Positions 32,292 to 42,301 of a stretch of 64,000 nucleotides of DNA are shown here, piece by piece. Origin of the DNA: Cladocopium goreaui (lineage: Eukaryota > Sar > Dinophyceae > Suessiales > Symbiodiniaceae). How positions within the stretch are numbered: position 1 is the stretch's first letter; every line of letters starts with the position of its first letter. The DNA is taken from assembly GCA_947184155.2 (NCBI GenBank), contig CAMXCT020000491.1, forward strand, positions 311,845-375,844. Direction: 5' to 3'. A model generated the notes under the pieces. The model was not told the origin of the DNA, made no database searches, and saw only the letters and a list, made by a program, of their open reading frames with translations. The position numbers and the translations under genes are program-made.

Positions 32292-35129
32292 TCACTCGTG
32301 GCGAGCTTTCTTTTCAAGCAAAGCTTCAATTTTGGTCATCTGCTGACTGAACATGCTTTGCATTTGATTCGTCTGGGCCTCCATCTGAGCCGAGACTTGG
32401 CATTGGAACTGAGACAACTGCGCATCATGCCGACGATCCTGTTCAGTAATTTGGGTTTCAACATTGCCTTGCCGGTGGAGCAGTTGCTGCACCTGATTTT
32501 CAAGGAACTGAAAGCGGACATCCGTGTCATGCGCCAGCTGGTCAACTCGCTTCTCAGCTTCATCCGTCTCCATGGGGACCTGAGGCTGAAGCTTCTGAAG
32601 GATGGCTGATTCAATGCGAGCTTCGGCTTCACGCAAGTGATCAGCAGAAGGCAACACCGGAGCAGGGACCGACAACTTGGCAATGGGAGCCTGCCACGGA
32701 TCCGCCACAAGCCAAGGATCATCACCACAATTCCCCATGTCATCAGCAACACAAAGCTTCATGGTCGCAGAGGACGCAATCAATGCATTCGGAACAGGTT
32801 TTGAAGTTTTCAACGGAAGTTTCGAAATCACAACATCACCAAATTTCGCCGTGACAATGTTGTCAACGGGATCGTCAGCAGCATGCATCAACCAAACCAC
32901 ACCACTGCCAGACACTGTTCTGAGAGGAGAAACCGGTTTTGCTTTCCACTTGATGCTGGCACACAGGGCATGAACACTGGACCTATCCATGCCAAAAGGA
33001 AGGGGGCCCATTTCAAACTCAACACGGGGACCCGCAGCCAAAACCACCGTACCTGGACGAAGGATGCTACTGACTGCAGCCATGTCACAAGTTGCAACCC
33101 GCACTCCAAACCTGGAACCCATGCGAACAATGCCAATGACTGACGCTGTGCACTGCGCCGCATGCTGAACCTCAGCAGGAGTGGCACGTGGGAGCCAAAC
33201 CACCTGAAAGTCCAGATTAGGCTGCTTGGCATCAAGCGAGCGAGGCTCCAGAAAGATACCAGCAACCCCGGAGCTCTTCAGCATCAGCAACTCCACAGAC
33301 TTGGCATAGCGAATGTTGACCAAGAAAACCTCAGCCTTGGAAGGATCACAAGGTTTGAAGCCCATGGAAACCCACTGCCGACGCCACAAGTCGAAAATGA
33401 CATCAGACACATCGCTATCATCCGGCACATGCCACATCCCACAAGTTTTCACGCAGTCAGATTGGCGACAAGTGTTCAAGCAAACCACATGCTGAAGAAT
33501 GTACTTAATCGGGCTGTGAACAACATCTTGCCACGAACCAAGCACAGAGTCACGGTAGACTGCAATCTTAACACACGCAGCAGCGGCAACAGCAGGATCA
33601 ACAATCTTCTCAGCCGAAGCTTTCACCACAAGCTTTCCACCAAGTTGCAACAAAACCCCGCTGACAAGGAGCGGCTCACCATTCGTCACGCAACGCAAAG
33701 GAATCCGAATTTGAGACCAGCACAAGGTAACAACATCAGGAAGGTCATCAACATGGACAATGAAAACCGCAAGGCATTGCTGAGAAACCTTTTGATTGGT
33801 CTTCAAGAATTGCTCAATCATAGGACGATTGCAAATGGCAACACCCTCCGCAAACGGACCAAGCTGAGACACTTGCAGCTGTTTCAATGGCTGGTTCGAC
33901 TCCGAAACAAACAAACCCTTTTCAAATGCCAACTTCGCCGGATCCAGCATGACAGGTTTGGCAGGAACTGACTTTGGACCAACCTGCTTGGGAGCTGCCG
34001 TCCTGCTTTTCTTATTTTGTTTCACCTGGATGGCCGCTTCAAGTTCTGCCGGGAGAACCAGTTGAAACACAGGACGATTCTGATTGGCCAAGGACTTTAA
34101 ACCTCGCCAAGGAGACGCTGAGGTCAACACCTTTTGAACTTCCGCCAAGCCCAATGCCTGGATAATCAAGGAAATCCGACCATCACACTGCTCAGGTGGC
34201 ACACCATGCTGCACAAGGAGATCAAGCAACCTAGCATGAGCATGGGGCTCAAGTCCATTCGCCCATGCCCATGGACGCGGAACATGCTCAAAGGCTGTGA
34301 TCTCTTTGACAAAGATTTCCCTGGCAACCTGGTGGAGCACTTTGCACTCATCAAGCTGAGTGGGAAGCATTTTGCCACGAATCATTGAGTCAAGGAACCG
34401 GACCGCAGCAATTCCACAAAATTCAGCCGGAGCAAAATTACGGTGAGTAACTTGAACAATGAAAGACTCAACACCAACAACTTTAGCAACAGCAGAGTGC
34501 AAAAGTGCAAGAGGTGTGCACGAGTCACGAACAACATCCCAAGACGAAGCCAACAACCTGCCAGAGGTCCAAGTCCAAAAGAACGGCACCCAATGTTTAT
34601 CAACCCAAACTGCTGACGCAATGGCTTTGAGGGATCCACGCTGACCATCGAACCACTCTTGAATCATCTTGGCTACAGGACGACGGGTACCCTCAGTGGC
34701 CAACAAAGGATCCAAGAACGCAATGTCAGTGCGTCCACTGGCCTCAATCATTCTTTTGACATGAAAGTGAACCTCATCATCGGCCATCACACTACCTTGT
34801 TTGTCCAAAATTTGCAACCGACCAGCAGTAACCATCAACTGACTCCGAATTGAATCCAAGAAAGGAATGCTATTGATCTTGGGGCCCAACACTTCCATCA
34901 GCTGAGAAGCAGACAAAGCACCAAGGGGATCAAGCAATTGCTCTTCAGACAAAGGGGCAACAGCCACAGCAGGAGCTAAAAGCGGGACAGAGTGTGCAAC
35001 AAGTGACTCATTGTGACCAACCTCATGGCCACCAACAGCCGAGATCTCAGGCAAAGGACAAGGAACAGCAAACGGAATGGTCCGAGACACCTCACAAGTG
35101 TCAAGGTAAAAAATGTTTGAAACCACCAA
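32292..35129 (-). CDS. LINE ORF1 (5'-incomplete)
   Basis: About 938 residues of the frame lie inside the element. The frame opens upstream of the border at 35108 in host AT-rich sequence, and its first Met is near residue 78, so the authentic N-terminus is missing. Features: a Cys/His cluster with C550, C554, C559, C563 and H567 (spacing 3-4-3-3), a basic linker (KQNKKSRTAAPKQ) near 370, and a C-terminal Gln/Glu/Met-rich segment (about 855-945) with coiled-coil character typical of LINE ORF1 trimerisation regions. Presumed RNA-binding partner of ORF2. It ends in TGA, with the ORF2 frame following directly in the same frame. Confidence 0.8.
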   Translation of the reverse strand: MVVSNIFYLDTCEVSRTIPFAVPCPLPEISAVGGHEVGHNESLVAHSVPLLAPAVAVAPLSEEQLLDPLGALSASQLMEVLGPKINSIPFLDSIRSQLMVTAGRLQILDKQGSVMADDEVHFHVKRMIEASGRTDIAFLDPLLATEGTRRPVAKMIQEWFDGQRGSLKAIASAVWVDKHWVPFFWTWTSGRLLASSWDVVRDSCTPLALLHSAVAKVVGVESFIVQVTHRNFAPAEFCGIAAVRFLDSMIRGKMLPTQLDECKVLHQVAREIFVKEITAFEHVPRPWAWANGLEPHAHARLLDLLVQHGVPPEQCDGRISLIIQALGLAEVQKVLTSASPWRGLKSLANQNRPVFQLVLPAELEAAIQVKQNKKSRTAAPKQVGPKSVPAKPVMLDPAKLAFEKGLFVSESNQPLKQLQVSQLGPFAEGVAICNRPMIEQFLKTNQKVSQQCLAVFIVHVDDLPDVVTLCWSQIRIPLRCVTNGEPLLVSGVLLQLGGKLVVKASAEKIVDPAVAAAACVKIAVYRDSVLGSWQDVVHSPIKYILQHVVCLNTCRQSDCVKTCGMWHVPDDSDVSDVIFDLWRRQWVSMGFKPCDPSKAEVFLVNIRYAKSVELLMLKSSGVAGIFLEPRSLDAKQPNLDFQVVWLPRATPAEVQHAAQCTASVIGIVRMGSRFGVRVATCDMAAVSSILRPGTVVLAAGPRVEFEMGPLPFGMDRSSVHALCASIKWKAKPVSPLRTVSGSGVVWLMHAADDPVDNIVTAKFGDVVISKLPLKTSKPVPNALIASSATMKLCVADDMGNCGDDPWLVADPWQAPIAKLSVPAPVLPSADHLREAEARIESAILQKLQPQVPMETDEAEKRVDQLAHDTDVRFQFLENQVQQLLHRQGNVETQITEQDRRHDAQLSQFQCQVSAQMEAQTNQMQSMFSQQMTKIEALLEKKARHE
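35109..35118 (+). repeat. Target-site duplication, right copy
   Basis: AAAAATGTTT, matching 27026-27035; marks the 5' border of the truncated LINE. Confidence 0.65.
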
Positions 35130-37382
35130 CCAGAATAGGAAAGAGTGGTTTAATTAAGAAAAAAAAACGTTCAATTTAAGCAACCAACATTTGGATTGTT
35201 GGAAAACAATGGGCCGTCATATCTCCAACAAAAAAGGTGATTTAACCAACACAAATGTGAATCTGGGGGATTTGTGAAGATTTAACAATCAACAAGTCGA
35301 TTTGTTGACGAACAAATGATGGAATCAATTTAAAGGATGAAACTGTCACTAAACGGATGTGTATGAATTTACCGAAATAATTTACCCTTCTTGGTTGTGT
35401 CCAAAAATGAGGGATGCCTCAAGTCCCCAATTTCTAGTGACTTGTGTAAATCTGAACACTTGAAATTTTGGTGAAGGGGGGAGTATCATCTTAGACTTGC
35501 TTAAGAAGCACCCATTTTTTAAACATGTTCCTTACAGATTAAATGCTAAATTTCCTATAGACACAACCGAGGTGATTGGGAGGGGGCCATCATCAGAACT
35601 CATGATTCGGACTTGACCAGGAATGGTGGATTTACCTCCTAGTCTTTACATGGCAATTTGCCTGGCGATAATTATGTTTTTTTTGGGGGGGGGCACTCTA
35701 TTTTAGGAGAGAGACTTTGATTTTGTACTCAGTATCGCTTTTTGACATGCTTAAACAAGATAATACAAGATAGAGTAACCAGTGACAATCTGATTGGATC
35801 TAATCGGTAATATCAAGACCGCCAAAACATGGGAAACTTTGGATCATCCTCCAAGGGCAGTCCCGTCAACAGCAACGAACTGACCATAGTTGAATTGGTT
35901 TTTATCAGGGGGCTACCAGCACAAAAACATGTGGTTAAAGCAACACCAACAGGGAATGCAACTTCCCATCGGAAGGAGCAGATTTTGCATTACGATCCCA
36001 TTGCTGCAATGTGGTGCCACAGTTATCAGTTGGTTCAAGAACCCATTTAGCTGTAGATATATTCACCGCAAACCTCAGTTATATTTGTTATACGCTATAA
36101 ACAGACTTAGCTATCTAGGGGGCCCCTTCCCGTAAGTAGTAAGCAATTGCGGGTTCAATTTCCCACACTAGTGCGGTCAACTCCCATGTTTTATCAGGGA
36201 CCCAAGCGATTTGCTGCGCCAGGCAGCTTTCGGATGTTCGTTGTTTCAACAAAAAATGACAATTCAAAATATCGCCCTGAGCCAAGTTTTCAAAAAATGC
36301 CCATGAATTGGATTGGTAATCTCATGTTGGGATGGCCCCCTCTGATTTAAAGTTGTTACCCAGGTCCAAGAGTGATTGCAACCACCAAACAACGAGGTTT
36401 TTGAATGAAATCTCTGCTGAAATCCAGATGTCCAACGTCTAATTCAGCTTCCCCATAAGGATCCAGAGAGAATAACATAAACCACAATTTTGACCTCTCA
36501 TTGGTTACAAACTGAATTCCCAGCCCTGCCCTAACGTACCTGCTGTTGGGTGTTCCCTCCATCAGGCGCTCCTGATATCCCAAAAAGGGTAACCAGCACT
36601 CATTGAAAAACATCACGCAAGATAACAAAGATTGTTGCTCAACATCCTGTGATAGCGAACGCTTACAGTATCCTAGGATATCCACAAGTGAGAAGTCCCC
36701 GAGTACTCGCCCCATACCCCTAGGTGGGTATCATGAGGGGATCGTCAACAAATCATGAGGATGTAGCCAGGAAAGGGTACCAACATGACTCAAGTTGAGT
36801 ACCCCGGTGAAATCAAACAAAAGGATTTCTCAGGCAAATTTGCGGATAGAGTTTATCAAAATCATTTTCAAACACTATCCAAATACAAGTTCATGTCTGT
36901 ATGCACAAACATGGCAGTTTTAGGTCCCACTTCGAACTTTACTGGGGCATTGTGCTACGATGCAAGATGTCATGAGGCAACCCATGGGGTCAAGTCCTGG
37001 AAATACTCATGCGGGGTGCCTGAAAAATTCGGTACCCTTACAACCACTGGTTAATTATCATTTGTTCCACTCAAATTTCCATTTGGAATACATTATAATA
37101 TATGCCTATGCCATGTCAACACACACTTGCTCAGAACAGTCATTGCAAATTTTGTTGTGGAATGCATCTTACGTGCACAAACAATCCCTTTAAACCTGAC
37201 AGGAGTGAGTCCCTGAAAGGACCCGAGAAACAGTGAAAGAAGTCATCGCCATAGCCAGGGCAAGTTAGAGAAAATTGGAAGCTGACCCTTCCCTTTCAAC
37301 AAAGCCATATCGTTCTCCACTTGACAGATTGCGAAAACCGTACAGAAAATGAAATGGACATTGGAAACTGCGGAAAATCAAA
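35119..37382. other. Mostly non-coding
   Basis: AT-rich. Weak candidates only: a plus frame from ATG at 35829 (MGNFGSSSKGSPVNSNELT) and a plus island near 36193-36235 (GPKRFAAPGSFRMFV after TTTTATCAG). Neither has a firm donor. Confidence 0.35.
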
Positions 37383-37470
37383 GCTGACGTCATGCCGGTT
37401 CTGGGCTTAGCCGGTTGCCATTCACGAAGATTGGAAATTGACATCGAAAATGGTTTCAAAACGAATGCAG
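37383..37470 (+). CDS. Exon island (plus)
   Basis: Frame reads DVMPVLGLAGCHSRRLEIDI then ENGFKTNA, ending at a consensus donor GCAG|GTACGT. The acceptor (ATCAAAG) is weak, and an upstream TGA at about 37345 limits the start. Confidence 0.48.
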
Positions 37471-37489
37471 GTACGTCCAGGTGATCAGC

Positions 37490-37535
37490 CTAGAGAGCTT
37501 CGTTGGGCACAGCTCTATGGGCCTTCTGTGCCCCC
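37490..37535 (-). CDS. Short exon island (minus)
   Basis: Acceptor TTTCATGTCGCAG, one base, GAQKAHRAVPNEAL, then TAG or a GC-type donor CTCTAG|GCTGAT. It lies 20 bp from the plus exon on the other strand, so at least one of the two may be false. Confidence 0.35.
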
Positions 37536-39426
37536 CTGCGACATGAAATAAAATGAAAGAACCTCAAAAACCGACAAACCAGGTAGAAGTTTTACATCTA
37601 TTCAGATGGTTCACACACACCATTTCTGGGCAAACCCATCTATGTGATTGAAATGGCGTTACCACATTATTGCATCCAATATTGGTAACAATAGTCACTA
37701 CATTATTTCACTACATAATTGGCTCAGACCCTTCTATGTTCTATATTTTTATACTACTGTTTTTTGAATGAATGAATGGATGCCCCTATGTGCTCACCCC
37801 CAACTGTGGAAAGATGACAAGCTGGACTTGCCCACACAATCTATGAAACACATGACAAACACCAACTCAAGTAGCCGGCTAGTCTTATTGTATGAAAACA
37901 CAAAATACACATACATATACGTATGAGGTAAGAGCATTTATATATATATATATAATTTGCAATTTTATGTAATGTGTATGTGCCTATGTATCCCCATTTG
38001 TGGCAAAGAAATGTGCCCAACCAATTTTAGCTCAAAAATATTAAACATGTTTCCTCACCAACTGTATGGAACATGTAGAATGTAGCACCATCTGTTGTGG
38101 CACAAACGGTCCAGAAAAGATTGAACAATATATATATATATGTATATATATCATACATATTGATTATACAACTTTGATGGTGATTCACTCTACTATCTTC
38201 TCGGGAATACAACAAATATAATTTCACAAGACATGCAGACTGTGCCTCCAATCACCACCACGGGAACGGGCATCACCGGCACAGCAATCAGTGTAGGAAC
38301 TGCGCGTCAAGAAAAGCGTCGATTCCAACTTGGGGTGGTGGAGCGCCCAAGAAACATCATGAAACATTTTCGCAAGGCTCAACCAGTGAAGAAACAGTTC
38401 TTAACGGGGGACAAAAAATCGGAAAACATTGGGATTCAGCCTGCCGAACAATGGGCCGGGGAAACAGTAACAACATGTGTTTGACATATTATGACATGGA
38501 AAAATTGGTCGAAACGACACCCAAGATAAGAGAATGCGTTTTGAGAATACGCAATGAAAACTCAAATTGGATGGCATTCTCACCCAAAAGGACATATTTT
38601 TACACCCACAACATCTTACACAAAAAAGGAACAAACACATGTTCGCAATGACCTCCAGGCGAAAAAAAACAAGGAACCTACACCAACGCAAGTGGAAAAC
38701 AAGGCCCAACTCACAATTGTTTGCCCAACACCAATTGTTTCCCCAACACGGACAATAAAAAAACGGGTCCTGGAAACATTCTGCAGTGTGTCTTCGGATC
38801 CTGGGCACATGGCGCTGCATTTGAAAGGTATTGTAATGTGAATACCATGGTGATTCATGGTGACGGTGTCATTGGAACCCGCAATCATATCCCTAGGGTA
38901 GCAACCGCGCATTATTGGAAAATACATGTTGCAAAGACCAGCCAAATTGTCCAGAACCCGCTTTTCCAAAAATAATAGCAGCTGCAGGAAAACAATGTGC
39001 GAATCTCTGTGCAAACATGCCTAAACTTCTCTGGATGCAGTTGTCGTGACACAACATTGATTGTCTTGTTGTGAAAAAGGGGGTTAACATTCTTCAACTT
39101 TTACCTGAACCTCCAAACATACCAAAACATGGCGCACCCACCATGCTGGATATATCCACCTTTCAATTTTTTTGTTCTCGTCGTCCACTTGTTTTGCTCC
39201 TCTTTTACCCTGCCGTCAGCAAGGACTGTTTAGCGAGGGAAAAAACTCAAAGTGGCGAGGGGCAATTGGACCCGGAACGCCCTCAAGGAAACTGTTATTC
39301 CAATTCCTGAATCCTGAATTCAAACAGAATCTAAAAACTAAATTCAACAGATCTCACCCCTCAAAGGGATTGATAGGGTTTCTTCGAAAAAGAACCTCTT
39401 TTGTTGTCACCACAATTCATCCAAAG
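37536..39426. other. Unusual A/C-rich region with ORFs on both strands
   Basis: 37560-38220 is AT-rich with TA runs. From 38230 to 39110 the plus strand is A/C-rich, and long frames stay open on both strands (for example minus 38401-38820, 139 codons). No motif recognised. It could be a degraded mobile element. Confidence 0.35.
38233..38484 (+). CDS. Hypothetical ORF, 83 codons from ATG
   Basis: Thr/Gly-rich start (MQTVPPITTTGTGITG), basic middle (RRFQLGVVERPRNIMKHF), stop at 38482. Codon thirds are moderately GC-rich. No splice sites needed. No family recognised, and it may be a chance frame in A/C-rich DNA. Confidence 0.33.
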   Translation: MQTVPPITTTGTGITGTAISVGTARQEKRRFQLGVVERPRNIMKHFRKAQPVKKQFLTGDKKSENIGIQPAEQWAGETVTTCV

Positions 39427-39596
39427 CGCGCGTGTCAGCCTTTACCACTGCTGCTGTCCACCAGGCCTTCTTCTCGCTGCGGCGCCACTTATCTCAAGCA
39501 CTAAATGGGCTGCGCGGAGCAATTGAATTTGTAGCTATCGACCCAGGATCAGTCAGCTCGGGGATGGACAAAATGCAGTGTGACTTGACATATTGA
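39427..39596 (+). CDS. Terminal exon island, 55 codons
   Basis: Acceptor ATCCAAAG, two bases, then VSAFTTAAVHQAFFSLRRHL, SQALNGLRGAIEFVAIDPGS and a Met/Cys tail to TGA at 39594. Convincing amphipathic helix and GC-rich codon thirds. Function unknown. Confidence 0.52.
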
Positions 39597-39703
39597 TTCG
39601 TCAACTAACATCACAAAATCCAATCCAGCAAAAAACAACTTACTGTACATTACGTGCATAATTCAAATTCCTACAGTACTTATTATATTTCCAACACCCG
39701 AAG

Positions 39704-40234
39704 ATGCAATCCACATGCATGGACCGCGTGAAGGACTTGCGGAAACGTGTCAATGACAAACAGGAACATCGCGTGTACCTGCTAGGACCTGGTAGAATGC
39801 TTTTTGCAAGTATAAATATTGTTTGTCAGGTATCCCTGCGCACTGGTAATTGCAATTGCACCTGTTATATTGATGGGCATTGGGTTACAAGGGCAACTTT
39901 TCTGCAACTTAAACTGGATCTGTTCTTGCCACCTGTTGACGCATGGCCTAGGAACCCTGCATGGTGCCGAACAAGACGTATCTACAACCCAGACACCCTC
40001 AAAATGGACCACTGGCAGCTGTTTCGGTGTATGCCCCTTGCACTGAAGATCATCCCCAACTTTCAACCAAATTGTTGCCGCCTCCTAGACAAAATGTATT
40101 ATAAAACGATTGGGGTCTGCTTTCAATGTTTGGAAGCCAGGGGCGGGTGGAGAAGATTGAGACCAAATGGCATCCCGAGACATCATCACGTTCAGGTGGG
40201 GCTAGCTGTCTCTACAGCTAAGTCTTGGAGCTAA
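39704..40234 (+). CDS. Hypothetical ORF, 176 codons
   Basis: Starts at ATG, Cys-rich middle (NCNCTCYIDGHW), basic C-terminus. Codon composition is less convincing than in the spliced islands, and the frame may be intronic. No domain recognised. Confidence 0.25.
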   Translation: MQSTCMDRVKDLRKRVNDKQEHRVYLLGPGRMLFASINIVCQVSLRTGNCNCTCYIDGHWVTRATFLQLKLDLFLPPVDAWPRNPAWCRTRRIYNPDTLKMDHWQLFRCMPLALKIIPNFQPNCCRLLDKMYYKTIGVCFQCLEARGGWRRLRPNGIPRHHHVQVGLAVSTAKSWS

Positions 40235-40491
40235 TCCTGCAGTGTTGCCTCCCTAAAGGGCAAAAACAACTTTGCCTGGGTCCCCCGCAAGCTGCCCATC
40301 CATTGCATGCCTGGCGCGCAAGGTGCATTCCACCAGGCCAAACAAACCCCGTTTGGCTGAGCAGCGTTTAAGCCAGAACTCTGTATATCCGTTTCGGACC
40401 CCTCTAATCCCAGTCCTGACTCACCACTCGAGCAGCTCCAGCATTTTTTCGCCTCGACAGTTTTGCCGGTTGAGCCCTGTCTCCTTTGCAG

Positions 40492-40586
40492 CGCCGCCGC
40501 GCGACCGCTGAGCGTGCGGCGGCCGCGTTCCGTCGCGGTCGCCGTGTCTGTAGCGGGTTCGCCCAAGCCTTTCTGGTGGAGCCGAG
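40492..40586 (+). CDS. Exon island with strong splice sites, Arg/Ala-rich
   Basis: Acceptor preceded by CCCTGTCTCCTTTGCAG and donor CCGAG|GTACGTG, both near-ideal. 31 codons and two bases: RRRATAERAAAAFRRGRRVC then SGFAQAFLVEP. Very GC-rich. The minus strand also has a GTGAGT donor at about 40430 with an open frame (MLELLE), a weaker alternative. Confidence 0.6.
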
Positions 40587-40670
40587 GTACGTGTGGGGCT
40601 TTCTTTGTCCTTGCTCACCTTCTTCGGTCAGTTCTGACATCATCAGGTATCCTGATGTAGATTCTTGTTG

Positions 40671-40723
40671 TATACCTCGCTTATGAAGTAGATGGCGAAG
40701 ATCTACTCCATAAGCGAGGTATA
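40671..40723. other. 23-bp inverted repeat hairpin
   Basis: Arms TATACCTCGCTTATG.. and its complement pair over 23 bp with one mismatch around a 7-nt loop (GGCGAAG). It lies inside open frames on both strands. Confidence 0.8.
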
Positions 40724-40854
40724 CGTCTTCGACCTGACACGGTGTTGCTTCGATGGTGCAAAGACCTCCCACAAACCAGCCTACGTGGGGACCATGTTTG
40801 TATACAGCAGCCGTCTTCACAAACCTGTAGGAACCCTGCTCTATCACAAACTAG

Positions 40855-41061
40855 ATGGCGGCCCCCGAACTTCAATCCAACTTCAAAGCATTAATGAGAC
40901 GAATGCTCTCGCTAAATTGTTTGTGCCAATCTGGCATTTCTGCCCCCGTTCCTCTGTCAGCGCTCGAGCGCCCAGACAACATACAAACTAGACGACAGTT
41001 GGCCCGAGAGCGAAAAAGACGTTTTTCAAGCAGCTCTGAGTATGGTAGTCGTAAAACATAG
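40855..41061 (+). CDS. Terminal exon island, 68 codons
   Basis: Starts at or just before ATGGCGGCC after an ACAAACTAG acceptor, and reads MAAPELQSNFKALMRRMLSL to a basic/Ser-rich tail (RERKRRFSSSSEYGSRKT) ending TAG. An antisense frame (EMPDWHKQFSESIRLINALK) is also protein-like, so strand is probable, not certain. Confidence 0.48.
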   Translation: MAAPELQSNFKALMRRMLSLNCLCQSGISAPVPLSALERPDNIQTRRQLARERKRRFSSSSEYGSRKT

Positions 41062-41216
41062 TCGGTGAATGGTTGGTGAATTTTATATGAGCTATGGAGG
41101 GATAAGTTGTGAAAAGTAAGATTGTTTAAGAAGAGGATACATGTGACAACCCATGCATATGCACTGTGCTGCTTGGTAAAGGGCATCATATGACACGTGT
41201 CTTGCAACCACAGAGA

Positions 41217-41340
41217 GACATAGATAGAGAGAAAGGGGGGGAGAGAGAGAGAGAGAGAGGGAGGGAGAGAGAGAGGGAGAGAGAGAGAGAGAGAGAGGGG
41301 GAGAGAGAGAGAGAGAGAGAGGGAGAAATAAAGGGAGAAT
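41217..41340. repeat. GA-rich microsatellite
   Basis: GAGAGA with GGGAGA interruptions; creates false Ser/Leu/Pro ORFs on the minus strand. Confidence 0.95.
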
Positions 41341-41436
41341 AGAGAGAAAACATGAAAAATATAATGTGAGCAACAAAAGTGCACAGGAGGCTCGGTACCA
41401 TGATGCTGCGATTGACATGTGTTTTCTCATTTTACT

Positions 41437-41598
41437 ATGGCCGGCGCATACCCAACAGAGCGCATTAGCCCATCACCTCTGTTGTCATATTCTGATGATA
41501 GCCCGAGCTATCGCCAGAACCTTGGCCTCAAGTTATGCGTATCTGTGTCCCCCACCACCGGCCAACGTGGTGCCAGCCGCGTTGGAGCAAGCTGTTTG
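41437..41598 (+). CDS. Probable first exon, 54 codons
   Basis: ATG start, MAGAYPTERISPSPLLSYSD, then QNLGLKLCVSVSPTTGQRG, donor TGTTTG|GTAAGG. Exactly 162 bp. Ser/Pro-rich. No acceptor is needed if this is the first exon. Product unknown. Confidence 0.52.
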
Positions 41599-42301
41599 GT
41601 AAGGACAAGCAGAAACAGACAGCATGAACAATGCAACGCGAGAACATGCCGATGGCAAGTAAATGATGTGTATGGCACATTCCCAATGAAACTTACTTGC
41701 GCAGACGCCATCAAGTCGAAACAAACTCATGTTTCAGTAGGAATGTTGCCAATGACGTTGTAAAGTGAGCTGGTGATGGTGATGTGAATGACACTTTATT
41801 ATAGTTTTAGTTTTTTTTTCACAAAGGTATACGAAAAAAGCTCGGCACCACTCGATGTTGTCTGACTTTGTTATGGACATTTCCACGAAAGTACGCAGAA
41901 AAGCTCGGTACCATGATGCTTTGAAATCGCAGTGAAACGTTGTGGCTCAGAAGTGCTAACCTTAGTGCATAGCACAGCGCTGGACACATTCCAGTAATTT
42001 GATTTTACTTCAAGACCAAAAACATCCATCAAAAACCCAGGCCGGTACCAAACTGGCGCAAGAGTCACCTCAGAAATTTCAGATTGCACGATCATTCATA
42101 GTTGTTCACTCGTACCAAGATGAGATCGTCTGTCATCGAGTTGGATCACACACACAGACAACACTTTTCAACTTTTGAACTGCTGGTCGCACTAATGAGT
42201 CCACATGTTCGTCACGAACAGTCTTTACAGACAAACAGCAGTTGGCTACTGATCTTGCAGGTTCACCAGGAACAGTCTCTCCAGACGAACAGTGGTGCAA
42301 A

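Larger units (their letters stand above)
27036..35108 (-). mobile_element. LINE-type non-LTR retrotransposon, 8.07 kb, 5'-truncated
   Basis: Minus-strand order: ORF1, ORF2 (endonuclease, reverse transcriptase, RNase H), a 65-bp 3' UTR, and a short A tail. There are no LTRs. The 10-bp direct repeat at both ends is consistent with target-primed insertion. ORF1 is open to the very 5' border without an early ATG, so this copy probably lost its 5' UTR and the ORF1 start. More than 2,600 codons carry no frameshift, which indicates a young insertion. GC content is well above the surrounding introns. Related to APE-endonuclease LINEs with RNase H; I think it is a dinoflagellate-specific lineage, but no search was possible. 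Confidence 0.9.

Noticed and set aside
27422..32609. Many plus-strand ORFs up to 278 codons
   Set aside because: Antisense shadows of the LINE ORFs, with basic/Thr-rich composition and no motifs.
32336..34648. Minus ORFs of 88-138 codons overlapping ORF1
   Set aside because: Alternative frames of ORF1; its codon pattern and coiled coil support the long frame.
38401..39014. Overlapping 130-140 codon minus ORFs
   Set aside because: A/C-rich composition keeps all frames open; Cys/Phe-rich translation without motif or splice context.
41092..41430. Ser/Leu/Pro ORFs on the minus strand
   Set aside because: Translation of the GA microsatellite.
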